Shown one piece after another: positions 39,445-48,423 of a DNA stretch of 64,000 nt. The translations under genes were made by a program, and so were the position numbers. A model generated the notes under the pieces. The model searched no databases. It had not been told where the DNA came from and saw only the letters and a program-made list of their open reading frames with translations. Numbering within the stretch: position 1 is the first letter of the stretch; the number at the start of each line of letters is the position of its first letter. Origin of the DNA: Clostridiaceae bacterium (GTDB lineage: Bacteria > Bacillota > Clostridia > Oscillospirales > Acutalibacteraceae); assembly GCA_016292455.1 (NCBI GenBank), contig JAEDIL010000002.1:5332-69331 (forward strand). The letters are read 5' to 3'.

Positions 39445-40123
39445 TTCTTGATCTGAACCTCAAAATCAGTCTCAGAAGAGACATAATCGAAACAATCAGC
39501 GCCGCAACGTAGGTCATAGCAGCCGCAGTGAGAACCTTTCTTGTTCCTCTTTGCTCTTCGGTATTCAACATTCCGGTTTCATTTATAACCATCATCGCCC
39601 TTGAGCTTGCATTGAATTCAATCGGAAGAGTAACAAGCTGGAAAAGAACAACAGCCGCAAAAAGAATTATGCCGATGTCAACAAGAATCCCGAAGCTCAG
39701 AAAATATCCGATTATTGCGAGCCATATTCCGGCAGAAGAACCGATATTGGCAAACGGCAGAATCGCGTTGCGTACTTTAATGGGCGAATAGTTTTGGGCG
39801 TGCTGCGCGGCATGTCCGGCTTCGTGGCAGGCAATTCCTACCGCAGCAATAGAAGAACCGGAAAACACCTTTGATGAAAGGCGGATTACATTTGCTCTCG
39901 GATCATAATGGTCAGAAAGCTCTCCGTTAATCGGTTCAATTCTGACATTGTTAATTCCATAATACGAAAGAACCCGTGCAGCCGCGTCTGCTCCGGTAAT
40001 ATTACGCGAATTTCTGACTCTTGACATGCGCCTGTACGTACTCTTAACACTAAACTGGGCAATTACAGACAAAATAAGAGCTGGTACAACAAGAATCAGA
40101 TAGTAATAATCATACCAAATCAT
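39437..40123 (-). CDS. YugP-type zinc-dependent membrane peptidase
   Basis: 228 residues. A membrane helix at the N-terminus, the metallopeptidase motif ACHEAGHAAQHAQNY (HExxH), then a second hydrophobic region and a final helix near the C-terminus. This is the neutral zinc metallopeptidase family related to Bacillus YugP; its substrates are unknown. ATG follows AAGGAG, 11 bases after fmt. The gene is often found between fmt and rsmB in Clostridia. Confidence 0.88.
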   Translation of the reverse strand: MIWYDYYYLILVVPALILSVIAQFSVKSTYRRMSRVRNSRNITGADAAARVLSYYGINNVRIEPINGELSDHYDPRANVIRLSSKVFSGSSIAAVGIACHEAGHAAQHAQNYSPIKVRNAILPFANIGSSAGIWLAIIGYFLSFGILVDIGIILFAAVVLFQLVTLPIEFNASSRAMMVINETGMLNTEEQRGTRKVLTAAAMTYVAALIVSIMSLLRLILRFRSRND

Positions 40124-40134
40124 TTTTAAACTCC

Positions 40135-41067
40135 TTATTTTCCGAGAATTGTTCCGGTGGAAATCTGACGTCCGTTAATAAATGAAACAGCATCAAGACG
40201 TTTTTTTCCTTCAAGCTGAAGTTCGAGAAGCTCAACGCAATGACCGTCACCACAGCTGACTGCGATTTTTTCATGCGCCCTTATTACTTCTCCGGGAATA
40301 CTATTCCCTTTTTCCTCGCTTAAAACAGCCTTATGAACTTTTAAAATTTTTCCGCCAAGCTTTGTATATGCACCGGGCCAGCTGTAAAGACCCCGAATCT
40401 TGTTATGAATTGAAAGAGCACTCTGATTCCAGTCAATTTCGCCTTCTTCTTTCGAAAGGAGACCGGCATGCGTTGCTTCGGCTTCGTTTTGCTTAACAGG
40501 TTTCAGTTCGCCTTTTTCAAGCAAATCGAGCGTTTCAAGAAGCACTTCTGCGCCGAGATGCGAAAGCTTTTCAAACATTTCCAATGTGGTGTCATTTATT
40601 CCGATAGGAATTTTTCTGACGAGAAGAATATCACCCGTGTCAACACCCTCATCCATCTGCATTGCCGTAACACCCGTTTCGCTGTCGCCGTTGAGAACGC
40701 TGTGATGAATCGGTGAAGCGCCGCGATATTTCGGCAAAACAGAAGCGTGAATGTTGATGCAGCCATACTTTGGAAATTGCAGAAAATCCAAAGGAAGAAT
40801 CTTTCCGTAGGCAATAACAATAACCAGTTCAGGATTCAGCTCCTTCAAAAGCTCAACGCCTTTTCCGTTTTTCAGTGTAGTAGGCTGAAAAACCGGTAGG
40901 TTATGTTTGAGCGCCTCAATTTTTACATCCGGCATTTTCATTTCCTGTTTCCTGCCAACAGGCTTGTCGGGCTGACAAAACACACCGACAACTTCATGCT
41001 TTGAATCAACAAGCGCTTTCAGACATTCAACGGAAAAATCCGGAGTTCCCATAAATACAATTCTCAT
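40135..41067 (-). CDS. fmt: Methionyl-tRNA formyltransferase
   Basis: 310 residues. It formylates initiator Met-tRNA using 10-formyl-THF. The N-terminal MRIVFMGTPDFSVECLKAL, the VIAYGKILPLDFL core, the catalytic NIHASVLPKYRGASPIHHSVL and DTGDILL are diagnostic; the C-terminal OB-like domain holds IRGLYSWPGAYT. It begins 10 bases after def, the enzyme that removes the formyl group later. Confidence 0.97.
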   Translation of the reverse strand: MRIVFMGTPDFSVECLKALVDSKHEVVGVFCQPDKPVGRKQEMKMPDVKIEALKHNLPVFQPTTLKNGKGVELLKELNPELVIVIAYGKILPLDFLQFPKYGCINIHASVLPKYRGASPIHHSVLNGDSETGVTAMQMDEGVDTGDILLVRKIPIGINDTTLEMFEKLSHLGAEVLLETLDLLEKGELKPVKQNEAEATHAGLLSKEEGEIDWNQSALSIHNKIRGLYSWPGAYTKLGGKILKVHKAVLSEEKGNSIPGEVIRAHEKIAVSCGDGHCVELLELQLEGKKRLDAVSFINGRQISTGTILGK

Positions 41068-41077
41068 TCAGGACACC

Positions 41078-41563
41078 TCAATCAATTGATTTCATTCGTC
41101 TGATTTCTTCTTCGGTGAGCATCTTTTTCACTCTGTCTGTAAAGACAGTTCCGTCAAGGTGGTCAATTTCGTGGCAGAAGCATCTTGCTTTCAAGTCCTC
41201 ACCTTTATAAAAACGCCAGCGTCCGTTTCTGTCCTGAGCGCGGATTTTAACAAACTTCGGTCTGCAAACGATTCCCCATTGCTCCGGCAATGAAAGGCAG
41301 CCTTCCTGACCTTCCTGCTCCCCGTCGGTTTCAACAATTTCGGGGTTGACAAGCTCAAGAGGCTCTCCGTCTCCGACATCAACAACAACAACTCTTCTGA
41401 GGACACCGACCTGAACAGCAGCAAGTCCCACTCCGTCTGCCTTTTTTAAAGTTTCCTTCATGTCATCAATCAGCATCCAGAGCTTTTCATCAAATTTTTC
41501 AACCTTCCGGCTCGTTTTTCTCAGAACCGGGTCTCCGATAGTAACAATTCTCCTGATAGCCAT
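41078..41563 (-). CDS. def: Peptide deformylase
   Basis: 161 residues. Removes the N-formyl group from nascent proteins. All three motifs are present: GVGLAAVQVG, EGCLSLPE (metal Cys) and CHEIDHLDG (HExxH). Start ATG follows AAAGGCTG; the gap to priA is 51 bases. Standard class I deformylase length. Confidence 0.97.
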   Translation of the reverse strand: MAIRRIVTIGDPVLRKTSRKVEKFDEKLWMLIDDMKETLKKADGVGLAAVQVGVLRRVVVVDVGDGEPLELVNPEIVETDGEQEGQEGCLSLPEQWGIVCRPKFVKIRAQDRNGRWRFYKGEDLKARCFCHEIDHLDGTVFTDRVKKMLTEEEIRRMKSID

Positions 41564-41614
41564 AGTTTTCAGCCTTTCCTACACCAAATTTCTGCCTTGT
41601 ACGGTTGTATTATA

Positions 41615-44065
41615 CTAAACAAGCGTCTGTGGATTCATATCTGCAAAAACAGTAACGTCAGAAAATGAGCTGCTTGCGGAAAACTTAATCAGCAGCTTCG
41701 AAATAATTTTCCGGAACGCTGAATTGTTCTTGCATTTAATAATAATTCTATATCTGTATTTATTGTTGATTTTTGAAACCCGTGGCGGCATAACCGGCAG
41801 AACAATAACCTTATGCTCCCTTCTGTTTTCATTCACACAGTCTGTGAACTCATTGAAAAACAGTCGTGCCGCCGAAAGTGCTTTTGCCTCATTTTCACTG
41901 ATTGCATATACACAGCAAATATCGCAAAACGGAGGATATGTCATCATTTTTCTGATTGAAATTTCGTTTTTGAAAAATGAAAGATAATCCTGATTCTTTG
42001 CTAGCTGAATAACGCTGTTTTCCGGTGTTAATGTCTGAATTACAGCTTCGCCCTTGTGCCGTCCGCGACCGGCACGTCCGACAACCTGAGTCAAAAGGTC
42101 AAAGGTCAGTTCCTCACTTCTGAAATCATCATTATTCAGCTGCTGGTCGGCATTTATTACGCCGACAAGAGTAACATTTTCAAAATTCAGCCCCTTGGCG
42201 ACCATCTGAGTTCCAAGCATAATATCATACTTATTCCTGCCAAAATCAGAAAGATTCTTTTCAAATGCATATCTGCCTGAGTTTGAGTCGGTATCCATCC
42301 GCAGAATTCTTGCCGACGGAAGCAGCTTTGAGAGTTCTTCTTCAATCCGCTGAGTGCCGTATCCGGCATAACGCACACTCTCTTTACCGCAGTTTTCACA
42401 ATGTGTTTTAAAATCGGTTGTGTAACCGCAATAATGGCACATCAGTTTCTTGTTGACCATGTGAAACGTGAGCGAAATACTGCAAAACGGACAAGTGATA
42501 ACGCTTCCGCAACTGTCGCAGGCGACAAAGGTGTTATAGCCGCGCCTGTTAATAAGAAGAATTGACTGATGTCCGTCATCAAGATTTTTTTGAAGCCGCT
42601 CCTGAAGTTCAAGGCTGATATAATGCTTGTTTCCCCGTTTTCTGTCCTCTTTCATATCAATTACCGATACATCAGGGAGAACAGCTTCGCCGTAACGTTC
42701 CGAAAGAGTTTCAAGCGAATAAATGCCTTTTTGTGCAAATGAATAGCTTTCGATACTCGGCGTTGCCGAGGAGAGAACAAGCAGAGCATTATGCCATTTT
42801 GCCCTGAACCGGGCGACATCCCTTGCATGGTATCGCGGAGAGGATTCAGATTTATATGTGTGCTCCTGCTCCTCATCAATTACAATGAGACCGATATTTT
42901 CGAACGGAGCAAAAACTGCCGACCTTGTTCCGACAACAATCTGTGCAAGTCCGTTTCTGACTCTGCGGTATTCATCTTTGCGTTCTCCCATTGAAAGAGC
43001 AGAATGAAAAATCGCAACCCGATCCCCGTAGCGCCCTTTGAAAAGCGCCATCATCTGCGGCGTGAGCGAAATTTCAGGAACCATTACTATTACATTTTTT
43101 CCGTCCTTGACGACGTCATCAATCAGTTTCAGAAACACCGAAGTTTTTCCGCTGCCGGTAACACCGAAAAGAAGCGAGACTCCGCCGCTTTTGTATTTTT
43201 CGCAAAGACCTCTGTATGCCTTGCTCTGAACCTCTGTCAGAACTATATCGTCGGCAGCGGAACAATCAACATATTCCGTTTTCGGAACGCGGTAAATGCC
43301 GCTGTCAACAATGCTGAGCAAATCCTTCTTTTCAAGCGCCTTTATAACTGCGGCAGATACACCGGTGATTGCGCAAAGCTCTTTTACCTGAGCTGAGCCC
43401 ACATCGCGAAGCACTGACAGAACATCTGCCTGCTTTTTTGTCAGCTGCGAAAAAGCGCCGGGTTCTTCCGCCTGCTTTGCAAGGACTGCGGTTTTAACCG
43501 ATAGTTCTCCGACCTGCTTTTCGGCATTGGTGTTTTTTTCAACCAAACCTTTTGAAATGAGCTTTTCTATAACACCGCAGTTATCCGTAAGTCCCAACGC
43601 CGAGTAGATTCTTTGCTTTGGCAGATAGCAGACCTTTTCAAGCATATATTCATACACGCTTTTCTCGTCTTCACTAAACCGCATACCGTCTATGTCGCGT
43701 TCCCTTGCCACATAGGTTATATTCAATTTATAGTTGAAGCCGGTCGGTAACTGAACTTTTGCCGCCTCAAAATATGTGCAGAAAGTCCGGTCTTTCAGGT
43801 ATTCTGCAACAGCAATCATTTCCGGCGTCAGAATCGGTTCTTCATCAAGCACGTCAAGAATTCTTTTATATTTTTTGCCTTCTTCGCTTTTTTCAAAACT
43901 AAAAATTATTCCCTGGCGTTTTGAGTTGCCTTTTGAAAATCCGACAAGTACCCGCGAACCCACTTTTGCCTTACTCCGGAGCTCATCGGGAATGATATAA
44001 CCGTATAAAATGTCAAAATGATATGAAACATTCTCAACGGCAACACCGGCGATAACATGTTCCAT
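41615..44065 (-). CDS. priA: Primosomal replication helicase PriA
   Basis: 816 residues. Restarts stalled replication forks. The N-terminal DNA-binding and winged-helix domains occupy about 1-270. Helicase motifs: Walker A LLFGVTGSGKT, Walker B IVIDEEQEHTYKSE, and ARDVARFRA. A zinc-binding insertion carries eight Cys (CDSCGSVITCPFC, then CHYC and CENC). The C-terminal motif region includes LVGVINADQQLNNDDFRS and QVVGRAGRG. The coaBC gene that usually precedes priA in Firmicutes is absent; rpoZ is 33 bases upstream. Confidence 0.96.
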   Translation of the reverse strand: MEHVIAGVAVENVSYHFDILYGYIIPDELRSKAKVGSRVLVGFSKGNSKRQGIIFSFEKSEEGKKYKRILDVLDEEPILTPEMIAVAEYLKDRTFCTYFEAAKVQLPTGFNYKLNITYVARERDIDGMRFSEDEKSVYEYMLEKVCYLPKQRIYSALGLTDNCGVIEKLISKGLVEKNTNAEKQVGELSVKTAVLAKQAEEPGAFSQLTKKQADVLSVLRDVGSAQVKELCAITGVSAAVIKALEKKDLLSIVDSGIYRVPKTEYVDCSAADDIVLTEVQSKAYRGLCEKYKSGGVSLLFGVTGSGKTSVFLKLIDDVVKDGKNVIVMVPEISLTPQMMALFKGRYGDRVAIFHSALSMGERKDEYRRVRNGLAQIVVGTRSAVFAPFENIGLIVIDEEQEHTYKSESSPRYHARDVARFRAKWHNALLVLSSATPSIESYSFAQKGIYSLETLSERYGEAVLPDVSVIDMKEDRKRGNKHYISLELQERLQKNLDDGHQSILLINRRGYNTFVACDSCGSVITCPFCSISLTFHMVNKKLMCHYCGYTTDFKTHCENCGKESVRYAGYGTQRIEEELSKLLPSARILRMDTDSNSGRYAFEKNLSDFGRNKYDIMLGTQMVAKGLNFENVTLVGVINADQQLNNDDFRSEELTFDLLTQVVGRAGRGRHKGEAVIQTLTPENSVIQLAKNQDYLSFFKNEISIRKMMTYPPFCDICCVYAISENEAKALSAARLFFNEFTDCVNENRREHKVIVLPVMPPRVSKINNKYRYRIIIKCKNNSAFRKIISKLLIKFSASSSFSDVTVFADMNPQTLV

Positions 44066-44098
44066 ATCATTTCACATCCTTTTCAGTTATTGCCGCGG

Positions 44099-44308
44099 TC
44101 AGATGCCTCTGATCTCTTCGGGTTCCTTGATTGAAAACTTGCCCGAAAGGAATTCATCAAGCGCATAGGTAACGGGCTTTTCAGTTCCGCATTTTTCGGC
44201 AAGAACCGGATCTTCCGTAATGGTTCTTGCGCGCTTTGCAACGGCGGTTACAAGAGAATAGCGGCTTGTACTGTCTTTAAGAAGTTCTCTGAGATCAGGA
44301 TTGAGCAT
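44099..44308 (-). CDS. rpoZ: RNA polymerase omega subunit
   Basis: 69 residues. Binds the beta-prime C-terminus and aids RNA polymerase assembly. The signature SRYSLVTAVAKRARTI and the KPVTYALDEFLSGK segment are clear. RBS GTGAGGT. It follows gmk directly in the remA-gmk-rpoZ-priA order typical of Firmicutes. Confidence 0.94.
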   Translation of the reverse strand: MLNPDLRELLKDSTSRYSLVTAVAKRARTITEDPVLAEKCGTEKPVTYALDEFLSGKFSIKEPEEIRGI

Positions 44309-44318
44309 AATAACTACC

Positions 44319-44891
44319 TCACATATTTTTAGATTTATTTACTATTTTTATTACTTCGTCAACGGCATCGCCAAGAACATCGTTGACAACAATATAGTCA
44401 TATTCAGACGAATGTTTCATTTCATCCTCTGCAATTTTCATGCGCTGTAAAATTGTTTCCTCGTCCTCTGTGCCACGGGTTCTGAGCCGTCTTTCAAGCT
44501 CCTCAACTGAAGGCGGAGCAATAAAAATCTGAACAGCCTCAGGCATCAGCCGGCGTATATTCGCACCGCCCTGAACTTCAATGTTCAGAAAAACAGTCTT
44601 TCCCTGAGCGAGCATGTCCCGTACCGGTCCAACAGGCGTTCCGTAGTAGTTTGAGCCGTACTTTGCATATTCAAGCATCAGGTCGTCATCAATGTTCTTT
44701 TGAAATTGCTCTCTCGAAACAAAGAAATAGTCAACACCTTCCTGTTCGCCCTCGCGCATCCTGCGCGTTGTCATTGAAACGGAAAGAAAACCGCCGCCGT
44801 CAAGCCTTTTGAGAACGGCTTTTAAAACTGTATCCTTTCCGCTTCCGGACGGGCCGGAAAGAACAACAAGCAAACCATTATTCCTTTTCAA
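44319..44891 (-). CDS. gmk: Guanylate kinase
   Basis: About 190 residues. Phosphorylates GMP to GDP. P-loop [12 protein letters not shown], then [19 protein letters not shown] (GMP binding), [13 protein letters not shown], and the lid region [11 protein letters not shown]. Start uncertain: TTG at 44891 gives [10 protein letters not shown], the normal family N-terminus, with GGAGG only 3 bases away; ATG at 44912 would add seven residues without a good ribosome binding site. Either way the gene overlaps the end of remA by 14 or 35 bases, implying translational coupling. Confidence 0.95.
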   Translation of the reverse strand: MKRNNGLLVVLSGPSGSGKDTVLKAVLKRLDGGGFLSVSMTTRRMREGEQEGVDYFFVSREQFQKNIDDDLMLEYAKYGSNYYGTPVGPVRDMLAQGKTVFLNIEVQGGANIRRLMPEAVQIFIAPPSVEELERRLRTRGTEDEETILQRMKIAEDEMKHSSEYDYIVVNDVLGDAVDEVIKIVNKSKNM

Positions 44892-45150
44892 CGTCCTCCG
44901 GAAAAGACTCATTTGACTCGCCGTTAAGACGGGCGGCAACAGTCTCGGTCTGAAGATACGAAAGAACAACATGGTCGCTGTCCATCATAAGTACCGCGCG
45001 GGTTCTTCTGCCTTGTGTTGCGTCAATCAGAGTTCCGCGCTCCTTTGACTCCTGAACAATTCGTTTAATCGGAGCAGAGTCGGGACTGACAACAGCAATG
45101 AGACGCGCCGCATTTATCATATTGCCGAAGCCAATATTTATGAGTCTCAT
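44878..45150 (-). CDS. remA: RemA/DUF370 regulatory protein
   Basis: 90 residues opening [21 protein letters not shown], with [21 protein letters not shown]: the DUF370 family. In Bacillus, RemA is a DNA-binding activator of biofilm matrix and osmoprotection genes that forms ring-like oligomers. It sits between yicC and gmk, exactly as in Bacillus (yloC-remA-gmk-rpoZ). Confidence 0.92.
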   Translation of the reverse strand: MRLINIGFGNMINAARLIAVVSPDSAPIKRIVQESKERGTLIDATQGRRTRAVLMMDSDHVVLSYLQTETVAARLNGESNESFPEDVEKE

Positions 45151-45164
45151 TATAATTCCCCTTT

Positions 45165-46043
45165 TTACTCGATATTCTGAATCTGTTCGCGGATTTTTTC
45201 AACTTCGGCTTTAATGTCAATAACCTTTTTGGCTATTTCTACGTCTTGCGCCTTCGAGCCGATTGTATTGGCTTCGCGATTGATTTCCTGAATGAGAAAA
45301 TCCGCCTTTCGTCCAATGGCAACATCGCCGTTCATGAACTCGCGCATCTGTTCAATGTGGCTGCGCAATCTGACGGTTTCCTCAGCAACGGCAACCTTGT
45401 CGGCAAACACTGCCGCCTCGGTCAGAAGGCGCTGCTCGTCAACGTGTACATCTTCAAGAACGGTCCTCATTCTTTCAAGCAGCTTGGCATTATATTCCCT
45501 TACGGTTTCAGGCGAACGCTCTTCTATGTATGCAACGTTTTCAAGAATAATGTCACAGCGTGAAAGAATGTCATCACGCAGCTTTGCGCCCTCCCGTTCG
45601 CGCATTGCGATAAAAGATTCAAGAGCCCTATCGGTCACAGCACAAACGGCGTTCCAGACTCTCTCTTCGTCTGCTTCGTTTTTATGAACTGAAAAAATAT
45701 CATAATACTTTGCAAGTGATGTAACCGTAACATCGTTTTCAAGCCCGTATTTCTCGGCAAGTTCCGTCAGAGCAGCAACATATCCGCCGGCAAGGGAATG
45801 ATTGACGGTAACGGTGCAGTTGTCATCTTCAAGACTTTCGATTGTTACATAGCACTCGATTTTTCCTCGCGCGACGGCAGTCTGAACCCGACTTTTCAGC
45901 TTTTCATCAAGAAAGCCGTAAACTCTCGGAGTTTTCGAGTTGAATTCAAAATATCTGTGATTGACACTCTTAATTTCAACGGCTATGCTCATGCTGTCGA
46001 TAACATCCTGCGCACGTCCAAAGCCGGTCATACTTTTTATCAT
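45165..46043 (-). CDS. YicC-family endoribonuclease
   Basis: 292 residues. Opens [11 protein letters not shown], the invariant YicC start, with [13 protein letters not shown] next and the C-terminal [19 protein letters not shown]. The family contains endoribonucleases that act on structured or small RNAs. Start ATG at 46043 is chosen over an upstream in-frame codon because the conserved MTGFGR should be within the first five residues. First gene after a perfect-consensus promoter. Confidence 0.93.
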   Translation of the reverse strand: MIKSMTGFGRAQDVIDSMSIAVEIKSVNHRYFEFNSKTPRVYGFLDEKLKSRVQTAVARGKIECYVTIESLEDDNCTVTVNHSLAGGYVAALTELAEKYGLENDVTVTSLAKYYDIFSVHKNEADEERVWNAVCAVTDRALESFIAMREREGAKLRDDILSRCDIILENVAYIEERSPETVREYNAKLLERMRTVLEDVHVDEQRLLTEAAVFADKVAVAEETVRLRSHIEQMREFMNGDVAIGRKADFLIQEINREANTIGSKAQDVEIAKKVIDIKAEVEKIREQIQNIE

Positions 46044-46092
46044 GTTCTCAAGCCTTTCTTCGTACCCTTTTGCAAATTCTTCGTTTCCAAAT

Positions 46093-46121
46093 ATTATATA
46101 TCGTTTTGCCGGATTTGTCAA
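46093..46121 (-). promoter_or_regulatory. Perfect-consensus sigma-A promoter for yicC-remA-gmk-rpoZ and beyond
   Basis: TTGACA (46121-46116), 17 bases, TATAAT (46098-46093) on the minus strand. The -35 box overlaps the last codons of the unknown gene upstream. All downstream genes to spoVM are on the same strand with gaps of 73 bases or less. Confidence 0.88.
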
Positions 46122-46462
46122 ATATCCGGACTGCAATTGCAATGACCGGCAAGCAGTGACGGAATGTCATTTGTAAGCAGACCGTCTTCCTCTTTGAAGT
46201 TAAGATAAGTATGCGCTATCCCGCTGTCCTTTGCCGAGAGTGTTCCGATATAAGCACCGCGGTTTGCCGCATAGTTATAGGCGCTTTTCAGCAGTCCTTC
46301 GCCGACCTCAGGCCGGGACAAGTCATAGCTCAACAAGTATACATCAGCGGAACTGCCCTTTATTTTCAGCCGGCACTCACCAAGCTTGTCCGAATTTTCA
46401 AACGCTTCAAACAAAGCCGTACATTCTTGGGACAGAATTTCTTTCGGTCTGAAAAAAATCAT
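46118..46462 (-). CDS. Conserved-looking protein of unknown function
   Basis: 114 residues, starting MIFFRPKEILSQECTAL. Not recognised. It is a small soluble alpha/beta protein: a helical start, two beta-like stretches (CRLKIKGSSADVYLLSYDLS), then a helix EVGEGLLKSAYNYAANRGAY that recalls the cofactor-binding helix of GNAT acetyltransferases, and a Cys-containing end (GHCNCSPDI). ATG at 46462 follows GGAGGTC and overlaps the pseudouridine synthase stop (ATGA), so it is translated with that gene. A degenerate or shortened acetyltransferase is possible; confidence in any function is low. Confidence 0.75.
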   Translation of the reverse strand: MIFFRPKEILSQECTALFEAFENSDKLGECRLKIKGSSADVYLLSYDLSRPEVGEGLLKSAYNYAANRGAYIGTLSAKDSGIAHTYLNFKEEDGLLTNDIPSLLAGHCNCSPDI

Positions 46463-47202
46463 TTCTTTTTGACCTCCATACCGGCTGCAAGCATAAGCTT
46501 TCGCACTTCCTCTTCGCTCATTTCTCGCCACGAGCCGATTTTGAGCATTCCCAGTTTTACAGAACCGACAGCAATTCTGCGAAGTCTTGCAACTTCAAGT
46601 CCGATTTCTTCACACATCTTTCGGATCTGACGGTTCCTCCCCTCGTAAAGAACGATTTCAAGAACAACTCTGTTTTCCTCCTGCAAAACAACACGAACGT
46701 CGGCGGGAGAAGTTTTTCTGTCATCAATCACTATTCCGGCAGCAATTGCTGTCAGTTGCTCCTCTGAAACCGGCGGACGGACAGTGACGCGGTAAGTCTT
46801 GGAAACATGCTTCGACGGGTGTGTAAGAGCATTGGCAAATTCACCGTCATTTGTGAAAAGCAGCATACCCTCTGACTCTCTGTCGAGTCTGCCGACGGGA
46901 TAAACCCTCGCCGGAGCGTCGCTAACAAGGGAGGCAACGCACTTTCTGTCCATTTCATCACTCATTGTTGTTATAAAACCGCGCGGCTTGTTCAGCATAA
47001 GATATACACACTTATTCTGACGGACAACCTTTTTTCCGTGGACTGTTATACTGTCACGCTTCGGGTCAACTTTATCGCCGACAGAGGCTGTTTTTCCGTT
47101 GACCTTTACAAAGCCGTTTTCAATGAGCTCCTCACTCTTTCTTCTGGAAGCTACGCCGCATTCCGAAAGATATTTCTGGAGTCTGATTTTTTCAATAGCC
47201 AA
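46459..47202 (-). CDS. RsuA/RluB-family pseudouridine synthase
   Basis: 247 residues. The N-terminal S4 domain (IRLQKYLSECGVASRRKSEELI) is followed by the catalytic domain with LMLNKPRGFITT, the catalytic Asp in YPVGRLDRESEGMLLFTNDG, and GRNRQIRKM. This is the RluB/RluE/RsuA group that modifies 23S or 16S rRNA; RluB is the most likely in Firmicutes. Start is TTG (LAIEKIRLQK) with AAAGGAAG about 10 bases upstream. It lies 20 bases after dacF; in Bacillus a dacB/ytfJ-rluB neighbourhood with scpAB is also conserved. Confidence 0.93.
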   Translation of the reverse strand: MAIEKIRLQKYLSECGVASRRKSEELIENGFVKVNGKTASVGDKVDPKRDSITVHGKKVVRQNKCVYLMLNKPRGFITTMSDEMDRKCVASLVSDAPARVYPVGRLDRESEGMLLFTNDGEFANALTHPSKHVSKTYRVTVRPPVSEEQLTAIAAGIVIDDRKTSPADVRVVLQEENRVVLEIVLYEGRNRQIRKMCEEIGLEVARLRRIAVGSVKLGMLKIGSWREMSEEEVRKLMLAAGMEVKKK

Positions 47203-47222
47203 AAGGTAACACTTCCTTTAAT

Positions 47223-48356
47223 TCAGGCAAAAAGCCTTCTGAACTTTTCTGCCAATCTTTCTAAAAAAGTCTTTTCCTGTATATATGTTTCTTTTTGAGG
47301 GGATACGCCTTCCCCTGCATATAACAACACCGAATCAATCATTTTTCCGCCGGAATAATACTCAACTCTTCCTACAACCTGACCTTTTCTGACAGGCGCA
47401 TAAATAAAACCGGGAAAGAAAACGCGCTTTTCAATCTGCTTACCTTTTCTTGCAGCAACGGTTATTGAATCTTTCTCAGCGATTACCGGAATGATGCTTC
47501 TGACCCCACCTTCGACGGAAAGGCTTTTCGGAAAACCAAGATCAGCTTCGCAGCTTTCATACTGTTCAAAGCAATGTGAAAACAGTTTTTTATGGTCGTT
47601 CCAATCGTCAGGAGCTTTCAGGGTGACTGCAACAAGAACAATTCCGTCTTTTTCAACCGCACTCACAAGGCAGCGGCCGCTTTTTTTGGTAAAGCCCGTT
47701 TTCACGCCGAAAACCCCCTCAACGGAGGAAAGCAAACGATTATGATTAGAAAAATACAGCCGGCCTGACGCAGGACTGATCAATTCCGCAACATGACTTT
47801 TGTCAGAACAAACAGACCTGAAAACAGGGTTCCTAATACAGTATGAAGCAAGAATCGCCATATCATAAGCGGTTGAGTAATGGTTTTCATCATCAAGTCC
47901 TGACGGCGTGACAAAGCAGGTGTTGTTCATTCCGAGCTCCGCAGCCTTCTGATTCATAAGCTCAGAAAATTTTTCAAAGCTGCCGGAAAGATGCAGCGCA
48001 ACTGCGTTTGCCGCGTCGTTGCCGGATTCAAGCATCATACCGCATACAAGGTCAAAAAGGCTGAGCTTATACCCGGGTTTCAGCCCGATTGAAGTACCTT
48101 CTGCACCAGACATTGCCGCGGTAACATGAACACACTCGCCGAGCCGCCCGGATTCAACAGCAAGAATTGCCGTCATGATCTTCGTTGTGCTGGCCATTGA
48201 GCGTTTTTCATGAGCATTGCTTTCAAAGACCACTTCATTTGTTCTTGCATCGAGAACAACGGCACTTTGCGCGCTGATTGAAACGCCGGAGCAGTAAAGC
48301 GCCGCACTCCAAAGCAACAGAACCGTTATGAGCATTAACCGGAATATTTTTTTCAT
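47223..48356 (-). CDS. D-alanyl-D-alanine carboxypeptidase (PBP5/DacF type)
   Basis: 377 residues. Trims the terminal D-Ala of peptidoglycan stem peptides. Signal peptide (MKKIFRLMLITVLLLWSAAL), then S56xxK (SMASTTK), the SGN triad (ESGNDAAN, about 111) and KTG (VKTGFTKKSG, about 218). A C-terminal beta-domain precedes a short basic tail that may be the membrane anchor. ATG at 48356 follows an AGGTGG site buried in a hairpin. Neighbours scpAB and ytfJ match the spore-linked dacB/dacF setting in Bacillus. Confidence 0.93.
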   Translation of the reverse strand: MKKIFRLMLITVLLLWSAALYCSGVSISAQSAVVLDARTNEVVFESNAHEKRSMASTTKIMTAILAVESGRLGECVHVTAAMSGAEGTSIGLKPGYKLSLFDLVCGMMLESGNDAANAVALHLSGSFEKFSELMNQKAAELGMNNTCFVTPSGLDDENHYSTAYDMAILASYCIRNPVFRSVCSDKSHVAELISPASGRLYFSNHNRLLSSVEGVFGVKTGFTKKSGRCLVSAVEKDGIVLVAVTLKAPDDWNDHKKLFSHCFEQYESCEADLGFPKSLSVEGGVRSIIPVIAEKDSITVAARKGKQIEKRVFFPGFIYAPVRKGQVVGRVEYYSGGKMIDSVLLYAGEGVSPQKETYIQEKTFLERLAEKFRRLFA

Positions 48357-48364
48357 CAACAAAG

Positions 48365-48400
48365 CAACCACCTGCCATTTTCATGTTATGCAGGCGGTTG
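48365..48400 (-). promoter_or_regulatory. Hairpin sequestering the Shine-Dalgarno of the DacF-type gene
   Basis: In the transcript CAACCGCCTGC (48400-48390) pairs with GCAGGTGGTTG (48375-48365), 11 bp with one G-U pair and a 14-base loop. The right arm holds the AGGTGG ribosome binding site. No T-run follows. Confidence 0.6.
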
Positions 48401-48423
48401 TTGAAAAATTATCAGAGATAAGA

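Noticed and set aside
41600..41640. TATAAT between priA and def as a promoter
   Set aside because: No acceptable -35 box lies 15-19 bases upstream and no extended -10 TG is present.
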